From contig NZ_NMVP01000003.1 in assembly GCF_002250705.1 (NCBI RefSeq), forward strand, positions 1 to 64,000: 64,000 nucleotides of DNA, in the 5' to 3' direction. A model generated the notes under the pieces. That model did not search any database and was not told the origin of the DNA. It worked only from the letters and a program-made list of their open reading frames with translations. The DNA comes from Enemella evansiae. Its GTDB lineage: Bacteria; Actinomycetota; Actinomycetes; Propionibacteriales; Propionibacteriaceae. Of this stretch, positions 8,366 through 16,741 are shown piece after piece. The position numbers were made by a program, and so were the translations under genes. How positions within the stretch are numbered: the stretch's first letter is position 1; each line of letters starts with the position of its first letter.

Positions 8366-9391
8366 TCAGTCGCGCGGCGGCTGCCGGAAGCGCTGGCCGA
8401 GCCGGCGGCCGAGGTCGGTGAGCCCGTCCCCGAGATCGCGGGCCAGCCGTGCCATCGCGTCCTGGCTGCTGGCGAACGCGCTCGCATAGGAGTCGGCGGC
8501 GGCCGCGGCCTCCTCGGAGATCTTCGCGTCGCGGTCCTGCTGTCGGCGCGGATAGTCACCGGCCAGGATGTCGGCGTACTCCCCGGAGTCCACCCATTTG
8601 CGCAGTTCGCCGGCGCGCACGACCGCCTGCGGATGGTTCTGCCCCTCGACCAGCAGGAACTTCAGGATCGAGTCGCGCAGATCCTCGGTGGCGTCGTATT
8701 CCTTCGCCTGGGCAAGGAATTCGGTCTGGTCGAGGTCCGCCAGATGACCGCCGGAGGCGAGCTTGAGCTGCACCCGGACCGCCGCACCGATGTCCTGGGT
8801 GGCGAGCAGCCCGGCGCGGTCGCCGGAGAGCTCGGCCTTGCGCGCCCATTCGCTCAGCCCGGCGATGATCGCGCGGATCCCCCAGGCGCCGAACGGGACG
8901 CCGCCGGCGAGCATAGTGCCACCCTGGATCAGATAGGACAGCAGGGTGCGATAGAGCGCGTGGCCGCTCTCGGCATGACCGAGCTCGTGGCCGAGCACGA
9001 ACCGCAACTCGTCGTCGTCCATGATGTCGAGCACCGCGGAGTTGATCACGATCCGCGGGGTGTCCACGCCGATCGTCGACGCGTTCAGATAGGGGCTCGC
9101 GGCGACGAACAGTTCCGGCAGCCGGGGCAGATCCAGGGTTCGGCCGGCCTCGGTGTAGATCTGGTGCACCCGCGGGAACTGTCGTTCGCTGACCCGGACG
9201 TTCGAGCCGAGCAGCAGCATCCGCACCATCCGCTCGTTCACGAAGCCCGACAGCTTGCGGACCAGCAGGTCGAAACCGTGCAGTTTGCGCAGCGCCACCA
9301 GGGCGCCGCGGTCGGCGGGATGCTCCCAGGCCCGGCTCGAGATGTCGGTCAGTACGATCCGCTTACGGGTGGGATTGCTGTCCTCGCTCAC
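8366..9391 (-). CDS. M48 family zinc metallopeptidase
   Basis: A 341-residue M48-type peptidase. Zinc-binding HELGH is at 135-139 and a likely third ligand Glu in AELSGDRAG near 190, the usual HExxH plus downstream Glu layout. Around the motif the segments LSYLIQGGTMLAGG and AIIAGL are hydrophobic but short, so it may be cytoplasmic or membrane-associated. The C-terminal third is charged and Ala-rich, probably helical. Similar stand-alone M48 proteins are widespread in actinobacteria without a defined substrate. It is convergent with the MFS gene and downstream of dinB on the same strand (35 bp apart). Confidence 0.85.
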   Translation of the reverse strand: MSEDSNPTRKRIVLTDISSRAWEHPADRGALVALRKLHGFDLLVRKLSGFVNERMVRMLLLGSNVRVSERQFPRVHQIYTEAGRTLDLPRLPELFVAASPYLNASTIGVDTPRIVINSAVLDIMDDDELRFVLGHELGHAESGHALYRTLLSYLIQGGTMLAGGVPFGAWGIRAIIAGLSEWARKAELSGDRAGLLATQDIGAAVRVQLKLASGGHLADLDQTEFLAQAKEYDATEDLRDSILKFLLVEGQNHPQAVVRAGELRKWVDSGEYADILAGDYPRRQQDRDAKISEEAAAAADSYASAFASSQDAMARLARDLGDGLTDLGRRLGQRFRQPPRD

Positions 9392-9426
9392 GCCACCAGT
9401 GTGCCGGGGGCCGGGTTCAGCGGTTC

Positions 9427-10770
9427 TCAGGCCTGGACCAGGTGCAGCGCGGGATCGTCGGCGGCCAGGGTGCGTACCGGGCCCGGCCCGGTCTCCGCGG
9501 TCTCGAAGCGGACCGTCACCCGGCCCAGCCCGGCGCCCCAGACCCAGCCCCGGCCGTGTTCGTCGTGCTCCACGTCGACCCCGGGCAGCCAGCTCGTCGG
9601 CCGCCGCCGGGCACGGGTGTCGGCCTCGACGATGCCGGCCGCCTGCTGTTCGGGCTGGTCGGTCGCCTCCTCGGCTGGTTCGGGATCGGGTTCGGTGGTG
9701 AACAGTTCCTCCTGGGCGATGCCGGTCAGCCCGGCGACGCCGACGCCGAGCAGGCGTACCCCCTCCCAGACATCCAATCCGGCCAGCAGTTCGCGGGCCA
9801 CCCGGGCGATCACCTCGGCCCGGTCGGTGGCGCCGTCGAGGGTGCGGGAGCGGGTCAGCGTGGTGAAGTCCGGCAGCCGGACCTTGAGGGTGACCGTGCG
9901 GGCGAAGAGTTCCCCGGCCCGGACCCGGGAGGCGACCTCCTGGGCGTCGCGCTCGATCAGCCGGCGCAGCTCGGCGGGATCCCGCAGGTCGTGTTCGAAG
10001 GTGTCCTCGACCGAGATCGACTTGGCCTCCCGGTCCGGTTGCACCGGGCGGTCGTCGCGGGCGTAGGCGAGGGCATGCAGATTCGCCGCGGCCGCCTTGC
10101 CCAGCTCGCGGGTCAACTCGGCCAGGCTCATCGCCTGCAGATCCGCGATTCGGCGGGCGCCGATGCGGGCCAGCCGTTCCCGGGAGACCGGGCCGACACC
10201 GGGGATCACGCCGACCGCCATCGGTGCGATCAGCTCCACCTCGGTGCCGGCCGGCACGATCCGGCAGCCGTCCGGTTTGTCCAGCTCGGTCGCCAGCTTG
10301 GCGATGAACTTGCTGCTGCCGATCCCGACCGAGGCGGTCAGTCCACCGGTGTCGGCGGCCACCCGGTCCTTGACCCGGTCGACCAGCTCGCGCAGCGTCC
10401 GTTCGCCGAAATCGGGGAGCGGGTCGGTGGCGGCGGCCAGATCGACGAAGGCCTCGTCCAGGGACAGCGGTTCGACCAGCGGGGAGATCGAACGCAGGAT
10501 CGCCATCACCTGTCGGCTCGCCTCCCGGTAGGCGTGGAAGCGGCCGGCCAGGAAGGCGGCGTGCGGGCAGCGGCGGCGCGCCTCATGGGTCGGCATCGCG
10601 GAGCGGACGCCGAAGACCCGCGCCTCGTAGGAGGCGGTGGAGACCACCCCGCGCTGCCCGATCCCGCCGACGATCACCGGTTTGCCGCGCAGCGAGGGCT
10701 TGTCGCGCTGCTCCACCGAGGCGAAGAACGCATCCAGGTCCAGGTGCATGACGGAGGCCTGGGTACGCAC
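9427..10770 (-). CDS. dinB: DNA polymerase IV (Y-family translesion polymerase)
   Basis: Error-prone lesion-bypass polymerase. The palm metal ligands are visible in LDLDAFFASVEQRD (Asp11) and SLDEAFVDL (about 103-111). Next come the TASVGIGSSKFIAKLATELDKP fingers segment, the HhH-like thumb (IPGVGPVSRERLARIGA) and a little-finger domain to about 350. A ~90-residue acidic and linker-like C-terminal extension follows, a common place for beta-clamp contacts; no clear QLxLF is seen. The start is GTG at 10770. No SOS box was recognised upstream. Confidence 0.93.
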   Translation of the reverse strand: MRTQASVMHLDLDAFFASVEQRDKPSLRGKPVIVGGIGQRGVVSTASYEARVFGVRSAMPTHEARRRCPHAAFLAGRFHAYREASRQVMAILRSISPLVEPLSLDEAFVDLAAATDPLPDFGERTLRELVDRVKDRVAADTGGLTASVGIGSSKFIAKLATELDKPDGCRIVPAGTEVELIAPMAVGVIPGVGPVSRERLARIGARRIADLQAMSLAELTRELGKAAAANLHALAYARDDRPVQPDREAKSISVEDTFEHDLRDPAELRRLIERDAQEVASRVRAGELFARTVTLKVRLPDFTTLTRSRTLDGATDRAEVIARVARELLAGLDVWEGVRLLGVGVAGLTGIAQEELFTTEPDPEPAEEATDQPEQQAAGIVEADTRARRRPTSWLPGVDVEHDEHGRGWVWGAGLGRVTVRFETAETGPGPVRTLAADDPALHLVQA

Positions 10771-10821
10771 CAGCCAAGCCTGCCACGGCGGGCCGACGGT
10801 GCCGGCCCGCCGCGAGGGTGC

Positions 10822-11433
10822 TCAGCGCAGATCGTCGCCGTCCGGACCGCCGCGGCGCCGTCCCCGGCCCCCGCGCCCGCGATGCCCGGGGCCGAACCCC
10901 GGGCCGGGACCGAAGCCCGGACCCCGGCCGAAACCGGGACCTCCGGGCCCAGCGGGCCCACCGGGCCCACCCGGGCCGAAGCCCGGGCCCCACGGCCCGC
11001 GCCCGGGTCGGTTCGCCCGGCGTACCCCACGCATCGCGGAGCGGGTCAGCCAGGTGTTCACCGAGACCCCCTCGGTGGCGGCGAGCTCGTCGATCCGCTT
11101 CTTCAGCGGCTGGGGGAGGCGGAGGCTGATCCGCGCCTGCGGCTCCTCCGGGTCGTACGCCTCCTCCTCGGCCTCGGGGTCCTGATCGGTCGTCTCACCC
11201 GCACTGACCACGAACTCCGGGTCACCACCGGACATCCGCACCTCGATGCGGTCCCCGGTCTGAGTGCTGAGCTCGGCCGCCGCATCGCTGAGGGCCTGGA
11301 TCAGCGCGAGGCGCAGCGCGGAGTCCAGCGAGGATCCGAGTTGCTGCGCCACTTCTTTGGCACGGTCGTCGGCCAGGGTGGTGGCGCGGGCCACCTGCTC
11401 CTGCACCGACTCGACATACTGCGAAAGTTCCAT
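10822..11433 (-). CDS. Ribbon-helix-helix protein with Gly/Pro/Phe/Arg-rich tail
   Basis: 203 residues in three parts. 1-95 are helical then acidic (QEQVARATTLADDRAKEV, later EAEEEAYDPEEP). 100-138 form an Arc/HicB-type ribbon-helix-helix: RISLRLPQPLKKRIDELAA then GVSVNTWLTRSAMRGV. 141-203 are almost only Gly, Pro, Phe and Arg (GPGFGPGGPGG type), ending in an Arg-rich RGRGGRGRRRGG run. It is probably a DNA-binding regulator; no toxin partner is adjacent. Five 11-bp phased GTCA repeats lie immediately upstream of its start and are a likely autoregulatory operator. The start ATG at 11433 has GAGG close upstream. Confidence 0.75.
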   Translation of the reverse strand: MELSQYVESVQEQVARATTLADDRAKEVAQQLGSSLDSALRLALIQALSDAAAELSTQTGDRIEVRMSGGDPEFVVSAGETTDQDPEAEEEAYDPEEPQARISLRLPQPLKKRIDELAATEGVSVNTWLTRSAMRGVRRANRPGRGPWGPGFGPGGPGGPAGPGGPGFGRGPGFGPGPGFGPGHRGRGGRGRRRGGPDGDDLR

Positions 11434-11436
11434 GAC

Positions 11437-11502
11437 CTCAATGTGACGTCATAGCAATGTCAAAATCAAGTCATGATGCTGTCAAAATGCTGTCAATCGT
11501 CG
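11437..11502 (-). promoter_or_regulatory. Five phased 11-bp direct repeats (operator/iteron-like)
   Basis: GTCA begins at 11448, 11459, 11470, 11481 and 11492, exactly 11 bp apart. The best-conserved units read GTCAAAATGCT and GTCATGATGCT. A weaker sixth (CTCAATGTGAC) starts at 11437. The array begins about 4 bp upstream of the ribbon-helix-helix gene's ATG. Read on the minus strand, three repeats contain TTGACA, a perfect -35 hexamer. Ribbon-helix-helix proteins commonly bind such one-turn direct repeats cooperatively, so autoregulation is the simplest reading. Confidence 0.7.
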
Positions 11503-11515
11503 GGTCGGCAGGTCG

Positions 11516-13126
11516 TCAGGGTGCCGCCAGTGCGTCCGTCCCGGCCAGTCCGACGGCGCCCAGGACCTGCTCCATCCCGTCGCGCAGGCCGGTCCGATCG
11601 GCCGCCGTGGCGGCGACGCAGAAGTCCGGCCGGACCAGCAGGTGGCGGACGCCGTTCTCGGCGAACCAGTCGGCGTACCGCCCCTCGATGTCGATCACCT
11701 CGGCGCCACTGCCGGGCGGTCCCACGGTGAACGTGCGCCCGCCGATCCGCTCGAAGGCGGCCCGCTGGTCGGCCTCCAGCGGATCACCCTGATTGACGGT
11801 GGAGAGCAGGTTCCACCCGGCACCGGCCACGTCGTCGAAGCGCCCGAACCGGCCCCGGTACGCCACCCGGCCCTCGATCGCGGGTCGTCCGGCGTGCGGA
11901 TCGTCGGCGACCCAGGCGCCCGGTCCGAGGGTCGCCAGATGGGCGTGGATCGGCCCGTCCTGGGTCAGGTGCTCGGCGGTCATCCGCTGGTCGCGTTCCA
12001 TCGCCTCCTGCGGATCGGTCACGCAGATGGTGCGGCCCATCATGATCGCGAAGTCGATGTACCACTGCACATTGGTCTTCCGTTCGCTGGTGTAACCGTC
12101 GAGGCTGGTCACCGGGACGAGGTCGCGCAGGACCAGGTCGATCCGCCAGCAGAGATTGGCCACATCGCGCAGCCCGGCACACATCCCCTCGCCGGCGAAC
12201 GGCGGCATCAGGTGGGCGGCGTCGCCGGCGAGCGCGACCCGGCCGACGTTCCACTGTTCGAGATACTTCGCCTGGAATCGCCAGAACACCGCGCGCTCCA
12301 GTTCGGCATTCGCGGGCGTCACGCCGAAGGGGGCGAGCAACTCCCACACCTTCGCCGGGTCCTCCAGTTCGGCCGCGGTCTCACCGGGCAGCGCCATGAA
12401 CTCCCAGCGCCGCCTCGGCGGGGCGCCCGGGGTCCGCCCCGGCCCGCCGGGAACCACGGTGGTCGGCCGGACCGGGTCACAGATCTGGAAATGCGGCAGT
12501 TCGTACGCCAGCTCCTCGGTCGGCAGGATGTCCACCACGAGCCAGTCGTAGTGGAACTTCAGATCGGTCATCGCCAGCCCGAGTTGTTCCCGGACCGTGC
12601 TGTTGGCTCCGTCGGAGCCGATCGCCATGGCCGCCCGGATGGTCCCCGCCTCATCGTCGGGTGCCGATGCGCGGTACCGCAGCGTCACCCCGGACTCGTC
12701 CTGGTCAACCGATTCGACGCGGTGACCCTGCCTGAGCTCGACCCCGGGCAGCGACTCGGCGATCTGGCGCAACCGCTCCTCCAGGACGGGCTGGCTGAAC
12801 CAGTAGCGGTTGCGCCATCCGTCGACCCCGCGGCTGGCCCAGTCGACGTCCATCAGCACGTCACCGGCAGCGTTCCGCCAGCGGTAGATCGCGTCGTAGT
12901 AGTCGATCGCGGTATCGGAATCGGCATTCACGCCGATCGAGTTCAGCAGTCGCGCGATCTCGTGATCGAAGGTCACCGCGCGTGGGCGGGGGTAGGGGGT
13001 CGCGAAGCGGTCGAGTGCGATCACGCGGTGGCCCCGGCGGCCGAGCAGGATCGCTGCGAACAGACCGACCGGGCCGAGTCCGACGATCGCGACATCGCAG
13101 TGTTCGGGTGTCTGGGTTGCGGTCAT
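11516..13126 (-). CDS. FAD-dependent aromatic monooxygenase (MhpA/PheA class)
   Basis: A class A flavoprotein hydroxylase, 536 residues. The Rossmann motif VAIVGLGPVGLFAAILLG is near 12-29, the DG motif SDGANSTVR near 170, and the GD motif ALAGDAAHLMPPFAGEGM near 300; the C-terminal thioredoxin-like domain follows (GPPGSGAEVIDIEGRYADWF). Closest in pattern to 3-(3-hydroxyphenyl)propionate and resorcinol/phenol hydroxylases. Beside a hydroxyquinol pathway it probably makes hydroxyquinol from a resorcinol-like or hydroxybenzoate substrate (inference). A longer frame extends upstream to 13747 but overlaps the divergent TetR gene, so the ATG at 13126 is used. Confidence 0.88.
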   Translation of the reverse strand: MTATQTPEHCDVAIVGLGPVGLFAAILLGRRGHRVIALDRFATPYPRPRAVTFDHEIARLLNSIGVNADSDTAIDYYDAIYRWRNAAGDVLMDVDWASRGVDGWRNRYWFSQPVLEERLRQIAESLPGVELRQGHRVESVDQDESGVTLRYRASAPDDEAGTIRAAMAIGSDGANSTVREQLGLAMTDLKFHYDWLVVDILPTEELAYELPHFQICDPVRPTTVVPGGPGRTPGAPPRRRWEFMALPGETAAELEDPAKVWELLAPFGVTPANAELERAVFWRFQAKYLEQWNVGRVALAGDAAHLMPPFAGEGMCAGLRDVANLCWRIDLVLRDLVPVTSLDGYTSERKTNVQWYIDFAIMMGRTICVTDPQEAMERDQRMTAEHLTQDGPIHAHLATLGPGAWVADDPHAGRPAIEGRVAYRGRFGRFDDVAGAGWNLLSTVNQGDPLEADQRAAFERIGGRTFTVGPPGSGAEVIDIEGRYADWFAENGVRHLLVRPDFCVAATAADRTGLRDGMEQVLGAVGLAGTDALAAP

Positions 13127-13172
13127 TGGAACCCCTTCTCCGTTGAAGTCCGAGGAACCCAGTATGAACACA

Positions 13173-13199
13173 GCTTCACAAATGAAGCAACCTTCATTT
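13173..13199. promoter_or_regulatory. Overlapping palindromes between hydroxylase and TetR genes
   Basis: Two overlapping perfect inverted repeats lie in the 111-bp divergent gap: GCTTCA-caaa-TGAAGC at 13173-13188 and AAATGAAG-caac-CTTCATTT at 13180-13199. Spacing and position are typical of a TetR-family operator covering both promoters. Confidence 0.7.
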
Positions 13200-13237
13200 T
13201 CGGATCGGGGTGGATCCGCGCTGCTAGCGTGACGCCC

Positions 13238-13909
13238 GTGACGACTGCTGCGAGCGCCGGGCCGGATCGAGGTGCCCGGCGGCGCGCGCGCAATCGGAAA
13301 CGACTGGTCGATGCCGCCGCCGAGTTGATGGCGACCGGGGGAGCCGAGGCGCTGACGATCTCGGCGATCACCGAGGGAGCCGACCTGGGCGCGGGGACCT
13401 TCTACAACTACTTCACCTCCCGCGAGGAGATCATCACCGCGGTCGTCGCCGACGCGGTCGAGACCCTCGGCGGCCGCCTCGACGCCCTCACCAGGGACCT
13501 CCAGGATGCGGCCGAGATCTATTCGTTCTCGGTACGCCACCTGGTCGGCATGGCGGTCACCGACCCGCTGTGGGGGCGGATGGTGGTGCGGCTCGGGGTC
13601 GCGCACGACCAGCTGAACGCAGCCCTGGGGCCGCGCGCCCGGCGGGATCTGCAGATCGGCTTGGACGCCGGCCGATTCCGGATCCCCGATCTCGACGTGG
13701 CGACCGCGGTCACCTTCGGCGCCCTGTTGTCGGCGATGCACGTGCACCTGTCCGGTGACCGGTCCGCGGACCCGAGTTCCACGGTCGCCGAGTTGCTGCT
13801 CAGGATGGTCGGCGTGCCCGCGGAGGAGGCGTACGAGGTCGCCCGCCGCCCGCTGCCGCCCCTGCCGTCGGTGGACCAGGCACGGGAGATCCTGGCTCCT
13901 CGCCGGTGA
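13238..13909 (+). CDS. TetR family transcriptional regulator
   Basis: About 223 residues. The N-terminal helix-turn-helix is clear: RKRLVDAAAELMATGG, LTISAITEGADLGAGTFYNYF and SREEII. The C-terminal ligand domain is not assigned. It is divergent from the FAD hydroxylase gene, with palindromes at 13173-13199 between them, so it probably represses the hydroxylase and itself until an aromatic inducer binds. GTG codons at 13229 and 13238 could both start it; 13238 is chosen. Its last 110 bp overlap the 3' end of the opposing LysR gene. Confidence 0.88.
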   Translation: MTTAASAGPDRGARRRARNRKRLVDAAAELMATGGAEALTISAITEGADLGAGTFYNYFTSREEIITAVVADAVETLGGRLDALTRDLQDAAEIYSFSVRHLVGMAVTDPLWGRMVVRLGVAHDQLNAALGPRARRDLQIGLDAGRFRIPDLDVATAVTFGALLSAMHVHLSGDRSADPSSTVAELLLRMVGVPAEEAYEVARRPLPPLPSVDQAREILAPRR

Positions 13910-14786
13910 GCTCGCGGACCAGTTCCAGGGTGCGCTGCAGGTGCGGTTCGAGCCGGTCCGCCCGGTGCGCCGCGACCAGTTCGACGCCGGCTGGGGGGCG
14001 GGTCAGCGGGCGGAAGACCACCCCGGCCAGGGCGAGTGCGGTGACCGGTTCGGGTACCACCGCGATCCCGAGCCCACCGGCGACCAGGGTGATCACCGTC
14101 GAGGTCTCACCGACCTCGTGCTGGATCCGCGGGGTGAAGCCGGCCGCCGCGGCGAGCCGTTGGACCACCCCGTACATCGCCGACTTCCGATCCGCCGAGT
14201 GCACGATGAACTCGGCCTCGGCGAGGTCGGCCATCCGGATCCGGTCCCGCTCCGCCAGCCGGTGCCCCTGCGGGATCGCCACCACCAGCCGGTCCTCGCG
14301 CAGCGGGGTGACCGCGAGCGCACCGTCGGTGACCGGTGGCCGCAGCAGGGCCAGGTCGACGGTGCCGGTGCGCACGGCCTCGATCTGCTCGGCGGCCAGC
14401 ATCTCACCGCGGAAGGAGACGTCGATCCCGGGCAGTTCGCTGGCGAGCCGGCGGGCCAGGGCAGGCAGCAGGCTGTAGGTGACCGAGCCGACGCAGCCGA
14501 TCACCAGGTGCCCGACGAGTCCGGCGGCCACCCGGCGGGCCTCCTCCGCGGCCTCGTCGACGGCGGCCAGGATCGCCCGTGCCCGCTCCAGATAGGCGGC
14601 GCCGGCGGGGGTGAGGTCGACCCGTCGGGTCGTCCGGGTGAACAGCGGCGTCCCGACCTCGCGCTCCAGTCGGCGGATCTGCTGGGACAGCGGCGGTTGC
14701 GCCATCTGCAACCGCTCGGCCGCGCGGCCGAAGTGCCGCTCCTCCGCGACGGCAACGAAGTACCGCAGATGCTGCAGCAGATTCAT
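13800..14786 (-). CDS. LysR family transcriptional regulator
   Basis: 328 residues. The winged helix at 1-60 (LRYFVAVAEERHFGRAAERL, then PPLSQQIRRLEREVG) is typical, and an effector domain follows from about 90 (GHLVIGCVGSVTYSLLPAL). Divergent from the thiolase-led operon, it is the likely activator of that operon, with an aromatic or 3-oxoadipate-type ligand. The conserved domain ends near residue 294 (LVRELTG). The remaining ~34 residues are Pro/Gly/Arg-rich and lie antisense to the end of tetR, as though an ancestral stop was lost. Confidence 0.9.
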   Translation of the reverse strand: MNLLQHLRYFVAVAEERHFGRAAERLQMAQPPLSQQIRRLEREVGTPLFTRTTRRVDLTPAGAAYLERARAILAAVDEAAEEARRVAAGLVGHLVIGCVGSVTYSLLPALARRLASELPGIDVSFRGEMLAAEQIEAVRTGTVDLALLRPPVTDGALAVTPLREDRLVVAIPQGHRLAERDRIRMADLAEAEFIVHSADRKSAMYGVVQRLAAAAGFTPRIQHEVGETSTVITLVAGGLGIAVVPEPVTALALAGVVFRPLTRPPAGVELVAAHRADRLEPHLQRTLELVRELTGEEPGSPVPGPPTAGAAAGGGRPRTPPPRARRPS

Positions 14787-14822
14787 ATCCGGATCATACC
14801 TAGAAGTGTCTGATATTGATCC
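14787..14822. promoter_or_regulatory. Putative LysR operator
   Basis: In the 72-bp divergent gap, GGATCA (14791-14796) and TGATCC (14817-14822) form an inverted repeat with a 20-bp spacer. ATCCGGAT at 14787-14794 is a perfect short palindrome next to the LysR start. Position fits a LysR recognition/activation site pair for the thiolase operon. Confidence 0.45.
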
Positions 14823-14858
14823 TTCACTATATGGCGTGGTCGGCCTAGCGTTGGGGCC

Positions 14859-16046
14859 GTGAGTTCCTTCGTGTACGCCGCGGTGCGCACCCCGTTCGGC
14901 CGGTTCAACGGCGGCCTGGCCGGGGTCCGACCCGACGATCTGGCCGCCCACGCGATCACCGCCGCGCTGGGGCGTACCCCCGAGCTCGACCCGGCCGCGA
15001 TCGGCGACATCGTCTGGGGCAACGCCAACGGCGCCGGTGAGGAGAACCGCAACGTCGGCCGGATGGCCGCCCTGCTCGCCGGACTGCCGGTGAGCGTGCC
15101 CGCCACCACCGTGAACCGGCTCTGCGGCTCCAGCCTGGACGCGGTGCTGATCGGCTCCCGCACCATCGAGACCGGGGACGCCGACATCGTGCTCACCGGC
15201 GGGGTGGAGTCGATGACCCGGGCGCCCTGGGTGCTGCCGAAACCGTCCCGGGCGTACCCGGCCGGTGACGTCGCCGCCGTCTCCACCACCCTCGGCTGGC
15301 GGCTGGTCAACCACCGGATGCCGAAGGAGTGGACGGTCTCCCTGGGTGAGGCCAACGAGCAGCTGCAGGAACGGTTCGGCATCTCCCGGGAGCGGCAGGA
15401 CGAGTTCGCCGCCCGCTCCCACCGGCTCGCCGACCGGGCCTGGTCCGACGGCTTCCATGACGACCTGGTCGTCCCCGTGCCGGACACCGAGCTGACCCGC
15501 GACGAGAGCATCCGCCCCGACAGCAGCACCGCCCAGCTCGCCGAACTGAAACCCGCCTTCCGCCCCGACGGCACCATCACCGCCGGCAACGCCTCCCCAC
15601 TCAGCGACGGCGCCGCGGCGGTCCTCCTCGGCTCCGAGGCCGCGGCCGGCACCATCGGCAGCGAACCGCTGGCCCGGATCGCCGGCCGGGCGGCGTACGC
15701 GCTGCAACCGCAGGACTTCGGGTACGCCCCGGTCGAGGCCGCGAACCGGGCCCTGGCCCGCGCCGGGATCGATTGGTCCCAGGTCGGTGCGGTCGAGCTC
15801 AACGAGGCCTTCGCCGTCCAGTCGCTGGCCTGCATCGACGCCTGGCCGATCGACCCGGAGATCGTCAACACCCGCGGTGGCGCGATCGCCCTGGGGCATC
15901 CGCTGGGCGCCTCGGGCGGGCGGATCGTCGGTACCCTGGCCGCGGTGCTCCGTGAACGCAACGAGCGCTGGGGTGTGGCCGCGATCTGCATCGGTGTCGG
16001 CCAAGGACTTGCTGTGGTGCTTGAAAATCTCGAGGCAGGTGTCTGA
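14859..16046 (+). CDS. pcaF: Thiolase, probably 3-oxoadipyl-CoA thiolase
   Basis: A 395-residue thiolase. The acyl-accepting Cys is in NRLCGSS (Cys89), the His loop is GGAIALGHPLGASGG, and the second catalytic Cys is in CIGVGQG near the C-terminus. Family alone gives acetyl-CoA acyltransferase. The next four genes (3-oxoacid CoA-transferase A/B, maleylacetate reductase, hydroxyquinol dioxygenase) make cleavage of 3-oxoadipyl-CoA to succinyl-CoA and acetyl-CoA the likely role. The start is GTG at 14859. The stop overlaps the next start (TGATG at 16044-16048), so translation is coupled. Confidence 0.88.
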   Translation: MSSFVYAAVRTPFGRFNGGLAGVRPDDLAAHAITAALGRTPELDPAAIGDIVWGNANGAGEENRNVGRMAALLAGLPVSVPATTVNRLCGSSLDAVLIGSRTIETGDADIVLTGGVESMTRAPWVLPKPSRAYPAGDVAAVSTTLGWRLVNHRMPKEWTVSLGEANEQLQERFGISRERQDEFAARSHRLADRAWSDGFHDDLVVPVPDTELTRDESIRPDSSTAQLAELKPAFRPDGTITAGNASPLSDGAAAVLLGSEAAAGTIGSEPLARIAGRAAYALQPQDFGYAPVEAANRALARAGIDWSQVGAVELNEAFAVQSLACIDAWPIDPEIVNTRGGAIALGHPLGASGGRIVGTLAAVLRERNERWGVAAICIGVGQGLAVVLENLEAGV

Positions 16047-16741
16047 TGGCGCGCACCGAAGTGCTCGAGACCGCGGATCAGGCCGTGGCCGGGATCGCGG
16101 ACGGTTCGACCGTGCTGGTCGGTGGCTTCGGACTGGCCGGGATGCCGTTCGACCTGATCGACGCGCTGATCCGACAGGGTGCGCAGGACCTGACGATCGT
16201 GTCCAACAATGCCGGCAACGGCGAGGTCGGGCTGGCCGCGCTGCTCAAGGCGGGCCGGGTGGCCAAGGTCATCTGCTCCTTCCCGCGGCAGTCCGATTCC
16301 TATGTCTTCGACGAGCTCTATCGCAGCGGCCGGATCGAGCTGGAGCTCGTCCCACAAGGAAATCTGGCCGAGCGGATGCGCGCGGCCGGGGCCGGGATCG
16401 GCGCCTTCTTCTCACCCGTCGCGGTGGGTACGCCGCTGGCCGAGGGCAAGGAGACCCGCGAGATCGACGGCCGTGAGTTCGTGCTGGAGCATCCGATCCG
16501 CGGTGATGTCGCGTTGATCTCCGCCGACCGCGCGGACCGCCTCGGCAATCTCGTCTATCGCCGGACCGCTCGCAACTTCGGACCGGTGATGGCCACCGCG
16601 GCCGCGACCACGATCGCCCAGGTCGACCAGATCGTCGATCCCGGCGACCTCGACCCGGAGGCCGTGGTGACCCCGTCGATCTTCGTCGACCGGCTGGTCC
16701 GGGTGCCGGCCCGCCGCTACACCGTGCAAGGAGCCCGCTGA
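16046..16741 (+). CDS. pcaI: 3-oxoadipate CoA-transferase, subunit A
   Basis: 231 residues of the class I CoA-transferase alpha chain, with the CoA-binding VLVGGFGLAGMPFDLIDAL near 28-46 and TIVSNNAGNGEVG further on. With subunit B it would move CoA from succinyl-CoA to 3-oxoadipate. Assignment to 3-oxoadipate over acetoacetate rests on the operon. It overlaps the genes on both sides by one base, so a stoichiometric A/B complex is expected. Confidence 0.9.
   Translation: MARTEVLETADQAVAGIADGSTVLVGGFGLAGMPFDLIDALIRQGAQDLTIVSNNAGNGEVGLAALLKAGRVAKVICSFPRQSDSYVFDELYRSGRIELELVPQGNLAERMRAAGAGIGAFFSPVAVGTPLAEGKETREIDGREFVLEHPIRGDVALISADRADRLGNLVYRRTARNFGPVMATAAATTIAQVDQIVDPGDLDPEAVVTPSIFVDRLVRVPARRYTVQGAR

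Noticed and set aside
10822..11433. HicB-type antitoxin of a toxin-antitoxin pair
   Set aside because: Neighbours on both sides are dinB and a flavin hydroxylase; there is no HicA-like small gene.
13127..13747. Upstream extension of the FAD hydroxylase to 13747
   Set aside because: The extension covers the divergent promoter region and the tetR coding sequence, and adds low-complexity residues before a standard GxGxxG start.
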